NCBI GenBank assembly: GCA_028571685.1
Contig: CM053146.1
Location: 114,179,431 to 114,243,430 of the forward strand
Direction of reading: 5' to 3'
From: Heterohyrax brucei
Taxonomy: Eukaryota > Chordata > Mammalia > Hyracoidea > Procaviidae
DNA length: 64,000 bases
Below are positions 55,120 through 64,000 of the stretch, one piece after another. The translations under genes were made by a program, and so were the position numbers. The notes under the pieces were generated by a model that ran no database searches, was not told the DNA's origin, and saw only the letters and a list, made by a program, of their open reading frames with translations. Position 1 is the first letter of the stretch; every line of letters begins with the position of its first letter.

Positions 55120-55275
55120 AGGAGCCATCGTGGTGCAGTGGCTATGTGCTTGGGTGCTAACCAAAATGTTGATAGTTTGAATCTGTCAGCTGCTCTTTGG
55201 AAACTATATGAAGCAGTGCTACTGTGTACTGTATGGTCACTATGAGTCATCACTGATTCATTGGCAACAGGTTTA
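55120..55275 (+). repeat. AfroSINE
   Basis: 'ggagccatcgtggtgcagtg', 'gggtgctaaccaaaatgttg', 'gtcactatgagtcatcactg'. Confidence 0.9.
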
Positions 55276-55279
55276 TTTA

Positions 55280-56305
55280 ATTGTGATTCATAACTTAATT
55301 CCTACTGGAGGAACCAAGGCAAGGTAAAGAGAACTGGAGCAGTTTGATAGCTTTATGAAGTCTGTGCTTAAAAAAATGTTTTTAGAGACTATTTTTAATG
55401 AACCTTACATTTTCAGATAATTATATAAAACAAATGAAAGTGTGACCGTTCACTTATCTATGAATATTTACCTGATGATTATACAGGAATACTTGACATT
55501 GAAACACTTCTTCACTGTAGTTAATCTTGGTCATTGACTATATATGGTCATTATTTTTATCCATGAAATTGTTGTGATGATGCACTTTGATGAGCCTTGG
55601 TTGCCCGCATCTAAAAGAACTTTTCAAAATATATCTTAAAAAAATTAAATATTTCAAGACTTTATGATAAATGTATATGTATTTGTTTTTTATATTGTGT
55701 ATAAATTTTAGTTACTGAAGTGTTTACTAACACTTGTAGGTGCAAAGCCCTGTGCTAGAAGGGATGAGTGATACAGTGATGACTTAGACAGGATTCAAAT
55801 CTTTTGGGCAAAGAAAGACGAATGTGTAACTATTATAAAGTTACCTACTATGGCAGGTCATTTTTCTGATTGCTGCATGACATTAATTTTCAATTTTGTA
55901 TGTGAGATAAATGGTAAAATTTTGTATTTTGACCTTTATTCAAAGACACTTTGAAGACTAAAAGTTAAAGAAAAAATACCTCATTAAATCTTCAAGTCAA
56001 ACTGTTGCATAAGGAAAGTAGCAAATCAGAGTTTGAGATCAAGTATTAGGCATGTAGTTAGCTTACACATTTTTCTTTTGTATTCTCATAGATATAAAAT
56101 TTCTTCCTTACTGGAGCAGATTATTGATGGATGTTTGCAGCCATTTCTTGTCATTTTTGAGTCATGCCCCATCAACAAATGAAGGTCCCAAAAGCTTGAC
56201 TCCACATCATTAAAGTTTACTCTACTTTGAGGAGGTAGCAATTCCATAGTTATCTTTTGAGTGCCTTCCAACCTGGGACTCTCATTTTCCAGCACTGTAT
56301 CTGAG
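55280..56305. other. No firm feature
   Basis: Mostly single-copy. 55,735-55,860 ('gcaaagccctgtgctagaag') may be the same old mammal-wide repeat as at 47,385. Confidence 0.35.
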
Positions 56306-56309
56306 TGTT

Positions 56310-56440
56310 TCAGTGCTATTCATAAGGTTTTCACTGGCTAATTCTTTACAGAAGTAGACGGCTAGGTCCTTCTTCCCAGTCTGTCTTAGGCTGGAAGCTC
56401 AACTGAAACCTGTCCATCATGGGTGGACAGGTTATTTCCA
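56310..56440 (-). repeat. RTE 5' UTR-like fragment, antisense
   Basis: 'cataaggttttcactggcta', 'acagaagtagacggctaggt', 'ccttcttcccagtctgtctt' and 'aactgaaacctgtccatcat' match the antisense RTE 5' UTR block shared with 52,850-52,950. Confidence 0.7.
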
Positions 56441-56579
56441 GCAAGTTTTTAAAACATCTCTTAGTAAATAAGCAACCTGAGCAAAAGATTTCATGCAAAT
56501 GTTATCAGCATTTTCAGCAAGTATGCAAACCTTAGCCTCCTATAAAAATTGGTGACCATTCTTTTTGTCAATTATGTAT

Positions 56580-56662
56580 ATGGTGAGTTCTACTCTGTCC
56601 CATAAAGATTTCTATGAGTCAGAATCGACTTGGTGGCAGTGGGCTTGGTTTGATTTTTTTAA
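56580..56662 (+). repeat. AfroSINE 3' half
   Basis: 'gttctactctgtcccataaa', 'atgagtcagaatcgacttgg' and 'ggcagtgggcttggtttg'. The head is missing. Confidence 0.9.
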
Positions 56663-56664
56663 GA

Positions 56665-58150
56665 CTAATGAAAGTAAAATGGTAAAAATTTGCAAACCCT
56701 CCAGAATATGCGTTAAACATTTTTTCCCCTTTGAAGCCTTGATGAACTTCACATAGGTTGTTTAACAGACAAATGTCATTTTCATAATTACATAGATTTC
56801 TAGAAAATGTCTAGAACTCATGTGAACTTCATATAATTTTTACTCATTTCTGTTAAGTTAGCGTCTTACATTAAAAAAAGAGTGACCATATCATGTGTGC
56901 ATTTTATGGTTTTGTGCATCTATAGAATGTTGTCCTACTGACCTCTTACTGCAGGCAGGAGAGTGGCTGGAGAGGCAGGGATAGGAGATTGTTGGGAATA
57001 TAAGACATGTGTGGAGTGGAGAAGAAGAGTGCTGTCATCGGGCAGTGAGAGCAGTGGGACCTGCCTATAGGAGGGCATGCAAATTTATATGAGAATGTAC
57101 ATTTTCATTCAATCATAATAAAAGAGAAAGAAAGAAAAAAAAAGGTTGGCTGTATGATCCAACAAAAGTCATCATACTGAAGAACTGTAACTTTTATTTC
57201 CAGGATGTAATCTGCTATTACCAGTGTGTCTGTGAGTATTTTATCCTTTCCTAATAACTATGCAAAGAAGTAGTCAAGTGCCCAATCAATCCCCATAATC
57301 TTTCCAGACATTTAAAGCTTACAGTTATTAAAATGTACTACCTTGGTTCCTTTTCTGTTGGACTGTGTGCAGTGAGTATCTTAGTCCTTGAAAGTTTAAG
57401 TAGCCAGAGCAGCTGTGACATTCATTCAGGTGTTTTAGCATTCTCTAACCATAACAACAATTCAGAATATGCTGATCTTAGAAAATGCTGAGTCCTCAAG
57501 TTGCATTGTTAGAGATGTTAACTGCTTTGTTGGATGTTATCAAAGGCTCTTGACCAAAAGAATAATCAATAGCAGAGTTTTTAGCTTCCTGTTCCTTAGT
57601 TGGAATGATCATTGTAATTTTGATAAATTGGGCCATTGGGTTGTTTTTTGTTACATTAATGTTCATCTGGCAAAGTTAGCCAGGATAAAGTCCTTTCTTT
57701 TTGTATTTTCAGCCTGTACTTTAGGTAGCTAGCACCAGAAAGAGGAATCCTCTGAGGTCTTCTTGTGTGAAACAGCTATCTGGTGATTCCTTATTCAGCT
57801 ACCAGTGGGATGGGCAGGCAACTCTAATGAATGGGATGTGTTGCATTAAGGCAGTAAAGGATGATGGAGACAGGCCAGGTATATGTTGTGACACCTTCTG
57901 TCATTAGGAAGACCACTGATCAGATACCACTACTTACTGTCCCTCTGGAATACAGGCCCAGTGTTGATGATTACATGATTCATATTTTTATTTCCCAAGA
58001 GGAGCTGGAAAGCCAGATTTCTATGCAAGATTTACCATCATTAAAATACTGTGCAAGTTAAACAAATACCATGTACCATGATCTGGGTTTTCCTACATCT
58101 TAAATACTTTCATATATTAACCACAGCAGTGATATTAATTTGACTTTGTA
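56665..58150. other. No recognisable feature
   Basis: About 1.5 kb of apparently single-copy DNA, the longest repeat-free stretch I see. Frames at 57,469-57,732 and 57,861-58,061 have no recognisable domain and no convincing flanking splice pair. Confidence 0.4.
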
Positions 58151-58154
58151 AATA

Positions 58155-58445
58155 ATGGGTGGTTGTTGCTAGCTGCTGTCAGGTTGGCCCTCAACTCGTG
58201 CAGTCCCCTTGCACAGTGGGATCAGACTGTTAGTAGTCTTCATTGGCTGATTTTTTAGACTCAAATTGCCAAGCCTTTTCTTAGATAGTCTAGGTCTGGA
58301 AGCATCACTGAAACCTGTTTAGCATCACAGCAACATGTAAGCCTCCACTGACAGATAGGCATTGGCTATGCTGGAGGTGCGTTGGTCAGGAATGAAACCC
58401 AGGTCTCAATGAAGGTGAGCATTCTCCCACTGAACCACCACTGCC
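58155..58445 (-). repeat. Chimaeric SINE: tRNA-Gly-like head, RTE body and tail
   Basis: Read on the minus strand from 58,445: a tRNA-Gly(GCC)-like head with A box TGGTTCAGTGGG and B box GGTTTCATTCC; then a body matching the RTE 5' UTR ('gttgctgtgatgct', 'caggtttcagtgatgcttcc', 'atcagccaatgaagac'); then 'gctagcaacaacc', the RTE-type tail. The head has lost tRNA pairing and lacks a terminator context, so it is a SINE promoter, not a gene. Confidence 0.75.
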
Positions 58446-58449
58446 CCCA

Positions 58450-59810
58450 AACAATGAATATAATTTACAGAAAAGATTAGAATACAAATATTTAGGATCC
58501 TTTTTATACTAAACGTAAAAATTGGAAACTGTTACTGTTTAATGTAATCTGGCATTAATGCCATTTGCTTCCTAGGAATGGAAGACTTTTCAGCTAAAGC
58601 TTTATTTTGAGTCTACCCTGGGGGCCTCAGAGCAAAGTGCTTCTACTTCAAAAGGCTACTACAGATGCTCACCTCCAAATGTAAAGTTCTCCATAAGAGA
58701 GGTGAAGTGCTTGCTGACAGCTCTCAGTGAGGTCTCTAGATACTCTACTGTCTTTTCATCTGTTTCCCTCAGGGAAGTTGCCATTCAAAAAATGTTTATT
58801 GAGTATTGGCCCTTCTAAATAATAAATTTCCATCACCTCTGTTGTCTCCTTTGGTCCGCAAAATTGTCTCATTTGGTCTGCAGAGTTCTCTCCTTCAATC
58901 AATAGTTTCTGTTTCAACCATGTTTATTGTTGCAGCTAACCATGTCCTTCGAATTGGCCTTTGCAATTTTTTATAATACTTCTGTGTCTTTTAAAGAGAA
59001 ATGTTCCAACCCCACCATTAAACATTTAAAGCAGATAAAGTTATTTTATCGAGTATCTATAGTTTGCCAGGAAATACGATGTTAGGTTGTAGGGGGGACT
59101 ATAAAAATAAATAATACAGATAAGTGTATGCTCTTTAAGAAATATGTTAATTTACTGTTATGTCAATATTGTCTCTGGAAGGAGTTAGGATGATATATAA
59201 TAAATCATTAGTGGACCATACCAGCATCTAGTTAAGCTTTGATATGGTCTCCACAAGGTTATGGAATGCTTTTCTGAAGTGACGACTTCTGTTCTACATT
59301 TTGACCCTTTAAACAAGTTACTGCTTTTCTTGTTCAGTGATTTCTTCGGTCTGTCAAATGATTTTTTTTGTCCCTTTATTTTAGGAATACCATTAATACC
59401 TGATGATAGCAATTACATGATGCTCTGTAATTCTTAAGGAAAGCTGGGACCAAAATCTAGCTTGATCTTTATGTAATTTTCATTTTGAGTGAATTTATAG
59501 AACATGAATTGTCTTATAGGTTATGTCAAAAATTAAATCATCAAGAGAGTAAAGTACCAGGTTGACATAGAGTGTTAGGAGCAGTTCATCATGGCTTTAA
59601 ACCCTAATTTTCTACTTTTGCAGAGTAGAGATCCTTCCCTACTTGGGCGGATGGGTTATTGTTGATTCTTTGCCCAGGGCACCCTGCTGTATTCCTATTG
59701 TTTCTGCAGCTAAGGATTCTGTTCAGCCAGGCTGCTATTTAGCAGTTATTTTTCTTATTAAGAATAAGTAGTTCCAACATGTTTTAGGCACTAAGTTTCT
59801 CATCACTCAT
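58450..59810. other. No recognisable feature
   Basis: About 1.4 kb of apparently single-copy DNA. Confidence 0.4.
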
Positions 59811-59824
59811 AGCTTTCTGTTCGG

Positions 59825-60040
59825 TCATGCCTTGGTCGTGCTGTATTTGGTGCAGATGGTTAAACACTTGGCTGCATTGGAAAGATTGGCAGTTCCCATA
59901 CGCCAGACAGTGCCTCAGAAAGGCCTAGTGATCTACATCTGAAAGATCATAGCCATTGAACTGAATGCAGTTCTGCTTTGAAGGACATGGGGTTCCATGA
60001 ATCAGAATGAACTTTTTGGCAAGTTTTTTTTTTTTTTTTT
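59825..60040 (+). repeat. AfroSINE long variant with RTE-5'-like block
   Basis: 'tttggtgcagatggttaaac', 'gtgatctacatctgaaagat' and 'catagccattgaactgaatg', then 'gttccatgaatcagaatgaa' and a T16 tail. Same variant as 8,108 and 47,185. Confidence 0.8.
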
Positions 60041-60426
60041 CTCATTAACCTTGGAGATGGCTAGTGATCTTACTTTTATCCCTATTCTCCCCCCTCCCCC
60101 TAAAAAAAAGGCCTGGAAAGAATGCGGAGTCACATGATTCACAGTAGATGCTGCTGATTTCCTTCACCCTTGCCTTTACCCATATGCCCCCTTGCCTTTT
60201 CCCGTATGCTAACCAGAATACCTGTGGTGAGTGTCTTGTAGAATCTACCGTTGAAGGCCTTTGGACTCTCTCTTCCTAGCGCATATGAATGAGCCCCAAT
60301 TGCAGTTTATGTTCTCCTCTAAATTTCTAAACAAGAGACTTTATGTTCAAATGGAATACTTCAAGAATAAAGGCATAAGTAGCATGATAATCAGGTTTCT
60401 TTTCCTCATTCCTGTTGGTAGTGTAC

Positions 60427-60434
60427 TACTCTAT
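60427..60434. repeat. Candidate 8-bp hAT target duplication, left
   Basis: TACTCTAT, repeated at 62,023-62,030. Eight bases is the hAT standard. Confidence 0.5.
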
Positions 60435-60698
60435 TCAAACAAGGCTTTTTAGACTGTTGGTCTCAGGATTTTTCTGCTCTCTTAAATCCTTGGGAACTCC
60501 AATGAACCTGTTTACCTGGTTCATACTTATCAATATTTTGTATTACACATTATAACAGAGAAAGCCAAAATTTATTTAAAAATTTTATTTAAAAATAAAC
60601 CCATTATATTAACAAAAATAACACATTTTTAATGAAAAATAACCATTTTCAAAATAAATTTAGTAAGAAAAAGTCACATTTTTACAAATCGTGTTGCC

Positions 60699-60722
60699 AG
60701 CCAAGTACCGTCGAGTCAGATG
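60699..60722 (-). repeat. Short SINE 3'-end-like fragment inside the hAT
   Basis: 'agccaagtaccgtcgagtca' is the reverse complement of TGACTCGACGGTACTTGGCT, the ACTTGGC-type terminus also found at 32,100 and 40,850. Confidence 0.5.
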
Positions 60723-61334
60723 TGTTTAATTTAATGAAAACCAGCTGGATCTTCATATCTCTGCATAAAATCCATTCTGATACACAATTTGAGTTAAAGT
60801 GTATAAAGAAAATTTGGCCTCATGTAGATAGATACACAGTTCAAAAAGTGATGAGCATTTCAATCACTTTTTCAGATAATTATGAATATTCTTTTTTGAT
60901 ATTACACCAAAATTTAACAAGTAGTTTCTTAAAGACTTTTTGCAAAGTAGAAAATAAGATATATAATGAATTTTTCAGACTGTTAAATTAACATCCATTA
61001 ATCTGTTGTACACTTTGAATAAGTCTTTTATCCAGGCTTAATTCTGCAACCATGCCTTGGTCCCTTAGACAATATTGGTAGATACAGTTACACAGATCTC
61101 CCAGAAATTGACATATATTGCTGTATAATATCAGAAATATCTCATTCATGAATATTACCACTGATCTCATCGGAAAGGTCTTTAAGTGTTTAGGAAGCTA
61201 TCAAGTTCACGGTGGCAGATATGAGTTTTCAAAAACTCTTTTATTTGAATATTTTCATTTTAATATTAGCAACAAATATTACTGCTTTTTTTTTCTTGAA
61301 GTGACACACTTTAGTGTCAAAGAAAATGTCTGCT

Positions 61335-61489
61335 AAACAACAAAGTCTGAAAAACCATAGTTGTATCTTTTAGGTAAAAATGGTATTCTGTGAAAATAAT
61401 AGCTAGTTTAGTTTGCAGTTATCATTCAAATTATTTTCCTTTACAAAACCATCACACTTCAGAAGTGTTTTATGGCTATTTCTCATGTC
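61335..61489 (+). repeat. Inverted repeat, left arm
   Basis: 155 bases pairing with 61,849-62,011 in reverse complement; I count 5 mismatches plus one 8-base gap. Spacer is 359 bases. Confidence 0.95.
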
Positions 61490-61848
61490 AAAAATCGTTG
61501 AAAAGTGTGAATCTCATGACTGAGATTTTTTTAAAAATTGATAATATTTAGTGTTTCATCAAAGATCTTTTGGGATGAAGCCCCTTATCTGCCTACCTAC
61601 TAACTGACCAACCAACCAACCAACCATATTTTAAACGGAGAGTATTGGTAAATAATAAAATGATTATTTGTATAGTTTGGCTACAGTATCTTGATTCACG
61701 CTGAAGTATCAGTAGTTCTGCGTACGATAAACTTGAATATCAGCATAGTGAATAAGGCAAATAGTATCTTAGAATAGTTATGGAAACAATTTTAGCCTCT
61801 GAAACACTCAGAGTCTCAGTGACTCCTAGGAGTGTATGTGAACTGGGA

Positions 61849-62011
61849 GACATGAGAAATAGCCATAAAACGCTTCTGAAGTTTGATGGTTTTGTAAAGG
61901 AAAATAATTTGAATGATAACTGCAAACTAAACTAGCTATTATTTTCGTAGAATACCATTTTTACCTAAAAGAATGGGTGATACAACTATGGTTTTTCAAA
62001 CTTTGTTGTTT
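61849..62011 (-). repeat. Inverted repeat, right arm
   Basis: 163 bases; has 8 bases (about 61,968-61,975) that the left arm lacks. It ends 11 bases inside the hAT 5' terminus. Confidence 0.95.
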
Positions 62012-62164
62012 TGAGAACTCTGTACTCTATTACATGCATTCTAAATCAGAGGTTACATTATCAGATCTACTCCAGTACTATAAAACCACTATTTGCAATG
62101 AAGAAATGGGGTTATACTACTACCTCTCCAACCTTACGCAAGCATGTAAGCAAATATCCTTGTA

Positions 62165-62345
62165 TTTGCTTATTGTTATTTGCTGCTGGGTTGATTCTGA
62201 CTCATGGAGACTCAGTACAGAGAAGAACTGCACTGTGACTTTTCAGAAACAGATTCCCAGGCCTGGCTTCCAAGGTACTGCTGACTAAGTTTAATCTGCT
62301 AACCTTTCAGCTAGTACTTGACTGCTAGTCCATTTATGCTACTTC
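62165..62345 (-). repeat. AfroSINE long form, antisense, old
   Basis: 'gctgggttgattctgactca', 'cagaaacagattcccaggcc', 'ctaacctttcagctagtact'. Confidence 0.75.
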
Positions 62346-62494
62346 ATTCCTCATCTCAATTTACCATTATAAATAGATCAATATAGGTTTTATTCAAACT
62401 GTAGCATCAGATACTTGTTCCCTGGACTGGTCCCACTTGCTGGGCCATAGTGGCTTACTTCTTGCATGTCTCTGACTTATGTTCTTTTTTTTTT

Positions 62495-62810
62495 TTTAAT
62501 TGACTTCAGATGAGGTTCACAGATCAAACTGACTTCTCATTAGACAATTAATACACACAGTGTTTTGTGACATGGATTGTCAACCCCATAACATGTCAAA
62601 AGTCTCCACTTTTCTGTCATAGGATCCACATTACCAGCTTTCCTGTCCCTCCTGCCTTCTTGTCCTGGTGGAGATGGTGGTTGTTTTGGTCTATTAGTCT
62701 TTTCTGCTTGTTCTTACATTCTGATGTGAGTTCTGCTCATCTTCCTGAGTTTCCCCTGAGCTCTTCATTGAGACATTCTTCTATTGAATTTTAATGTTAT
62801 GTTGATGACA
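62495..62810 (-). repeat. Afrotherian-type L1 3' region, antisense
   Basis: A T11 run (62,487-62,497) is followed by 'aggttcacagatcaaactga', 'acacacagtgttttgtgaca', 'ccacattaccagctttcctg' and 'cctcctgccttcttgtcctg'. Same family as 128-1,000. Confidence 0.6.
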
Positions 62811-62814
62811 TATT

Positions 62815-62882
62815 ACCCTTTTCTGTGCTATAGGGTCACTATGAGTTAGAATTAACTCGATGATGGTGGGTTCAGTTTTTAT
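62815..62882 (+). repeat. AfroSINE 3'-end fragment
   Basis: 'ctatagggtcactatgagtt', 'agaattaactcgatgatggt' and 'gggttcagtttt'. Confidence 0.85.
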
Positions 62883-63084
62883 GGTGCTAGAGTGTCAGTG
62901 CTTAAAAGTATTTGTTGAGCTTACATCCACACTAAAAATATGATTGTTACAGTCAAGCACACTTCTAGAAGCTAAATTCATACTTATTTTATGCATTTTA
63001 AGTTTAATTTTTATTTTAAAATATAAGCACAGTGTTGAAAACAGATGAATAGTGTGCAAAGTACTTGAAATATAAATTGGACCT

Positions 63085-63295
63085 GAATTTGTCTACCTCT
63101 GGTTCTGGCTCCTCCACTTACCAGCAGTTTGATCTTCTATGAAGCTTGCTGCTTTCTTGAACCTTATTTTCTTTATTTGTATAAAAGTGCTAATAATGTT
63201 TACCCTCTAAGAGTTGTAGTGAGGATGAATTTTGTTATGTATAAAGCATATAGGATAATTTGTTGTACATAGTTAACAGTAACTGTTGAAAACAA
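63085..63295 (+). repeat. MIR SINE
   Basis: 'ggttctggctcctccactta', 'ccttattttctttatttgta', 'gagttgtagtgaggatgaat' and 'gtataaagcatataggataa' follow the MIR order almost end to end. Confidence 0.8.
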
Positions 63296-63317
63296 TTTAT
63301 TTCATACTTAGAGGTGT

Positions 63318-63482
63318 GTTGTTGTTAGGTGCTGTTGAGTCAGTTTTGACTCATAATGACTCTATAGGTCAGAGTAGAACTGCTCCACAGAGTTTCCAAG
63401 GAGCAACTGACAGATTTTAACTGCTGACCTCTTGGTTCACAGCAATAGCACTTCACCACTATGATACCAGGGTTTCCACGTA
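63318..63482 (-). repeat. AfroSINE with RTE-type tail, antisense
   Basis: Starts 'gttgttgttaggtgctgttg', complement of the RTE CACCTAACAACAAC end, but continues with the SINE body ('gtttccaaggagcaactgac') and head ('gataccagggtttcc'). Confidence 0.92.
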
Positions 63483-63679
63483 GAGGTTTAGTGTGAAATA
63501 ATGCCCTTATTATTAAGAAAAGTGGATTCTTGGCAGATGTGCATTAGTTGAGGTTGTGGAACACATTGTTTAAGTTCACAAGTAAGGGGTAACAAATGAG
63601 AAATAAAATGCAAGAAATATTTTTTTAAGATTCAAACATAGACAGCAAAAAAAAATCTGTGCTATTCAGAAAATAGAGG

Positions 63680-64000
63680 GCAAGGAAGTAGGGCTAAGAT
63701 GGTGGAGTACCACATTGTATCCCGAAGACCCTCGAACAACAAAGAACCAGAGAAACGACTATATAGGACATTCTAGGAACCCTGATATCAGGTGGAAAGC
63801 TGAGAGATCAAACTGGATGACAGAGAGGGGAGGAGCAAGTCCAGAAGCAACTACTTAAGCCAGAATTAAATCTGCACCTGCAGAGGGACCTGCTTTTGTC
63901 AGGCAAGTGAAGTTGCAGCACAGTAATGAAGTGACAGAACAGAACAGTGGTGTGTCAAGCAGAACGTGTCCTCACTGGAGAAGCTCACCTCACTGGAGAA
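63680..64000 (+). mobile_element. L1 5' UTR start, continues beyond the window
   Basis: 'ggaagtagggctaagatggt' parallels the L1 5' terminus at 38,232 ('gggaggcagagctaagatgg'), with the same AAGATGG motif about 13 bases in. The following sequence (63,720-64,000) is relatively GC-rich and shows no decay I can detect. Because L1s that keep a 5' end are a small minority, a long or full-length L1 probably lies just downstream. Confidence 0.7.
63693..63702 (+). promoter_or_regulatory. YY1-type motif of L1 5' UTR
   Basis: TAAGATGGTG near the start of the L1 5' UTR, in the position where human L1 has its YY1 site. The role is inferred from the family. Confidence 0.45.

Larger units (their letters stand above)
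60435..62022 (-). mobile_element. hAT transposon remnant with transposase pseudogene, antisense
   Basis: The minus strand from about 60,930 to 60,740 reads, with stops, FWCNIKKEYS, LSEKVIEML, then IFFIHFNSN and RDMKIQL. This parallels the C-terminal hAT dimerisation region (FW..IK.EYP.LSEKA...YLCE.GFS...T.YRNRL..E.DMRIQLS) of the ZBED/Zaphod-like group. Upstream coding sequence is recognisable to about 61,250. The 3' end (left) has 'actgttggtctcagga', and the 5' end (right) 'gttttgagaactctg', complement of CAGAGTTCTCAAAAC, like the CAGTGGTTCTCAA ends of this group. A cut-and-paste element, dead through many stops. It also holds an internal inverted repeat. Confidence 0.75.

Noticed and set aside
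58375-58445. tRNA-Gly gene on the minus strand
   Set aside because: A and B boxes are recognisable, but stem pairing and the B box are degraded and it is fused to an RTE-derived body and tail. It is a SINE head.
1-64000. CRISPR array, operon, prokaryotic defence or phage system
   Set aside because: No direct-repeat/spacer array, no long ORFs, no ribosome binding sites; repeats are mammalian retroelements.

Overview
This window is 64 kb of AT-rich mammalian nuclear DNA built almost entirely from transposable elements. More than 40 copies of a tRNA-derived SINE sharing one 3' end, a BovB-related RTE LINE with the same 3' end, elephant-type L1s and lineage-specific LTRs together point to an afrotherian, most likely an elephant or close relative. 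I found no intact protein-coding gene, no RNA gene and no CpG island. The longest open frame is 164 codons and matches nothing I recognise. All other protein similarity belongs to decayed LINE or hAT transposase sequence. The window reads as intergenic or intronic DNA.

Layout. 0-6 kb: old L1 3' sequence, RTE fragments, an antisense MaLR LTR. 6-15.5 kb: dense SINEs, two clean antisense RTE insertions, an L2, a second MaLR LTR and a palindromic DNA element. 16-23.6 kb: antisense L1s, including a younger L1 with a twin-priming inversion (20.5-23.2 kb) nested in an older one. 23.65-26.4 kb: the longest RTE copy. 27-31 kb: L1ME remnants and a 5'-truncated L1 with target-site duplications. 32.8-38.2 kb: an L1 keeping both ends and its duplication but lacking both ORFs, with a 3'-truncated RTE inside. 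40.9-43.6 kb: an RTE carrying an L1 and a solo MaLR LTR. 45.1-45.8 kb: an RTE inserted in a SINE. 47-49.5 kb: a run of same-strand SINEs. 50.2-52.6 kb: an ERVL-type LTR and another LTR-like block. 58.2 kb: a chimaeric SINE with a tRNA-Gly-like head. 60.4-62.0 kb: an antisense hAT transposon remnant with a striking internal inverted repeat. 63.7 kb to the end: the 5' UTR of an L1 that runs out of the window.

The elements interact through retrotransposition. RTE supplies enzymes in cis and, judged by shared 3' tails, mobilises the SINEs; L1 forms its own insertions. Insertion order can be read at several loci from duplicated target sites. I see no evidence of a new multi-gene system. The most unusual structures are the hAT-internal inverted repeat (61,335-62,011), the tRNA-Gly/RTE chimaeric SINE (58,155-58,445), the repeated short hairpin built on GAGTCGGATCCGACTC, and the unexplained block at 17,560-18,000. 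Boundaries given without a stated target duplication are approximate to roughly 10-50 bases.
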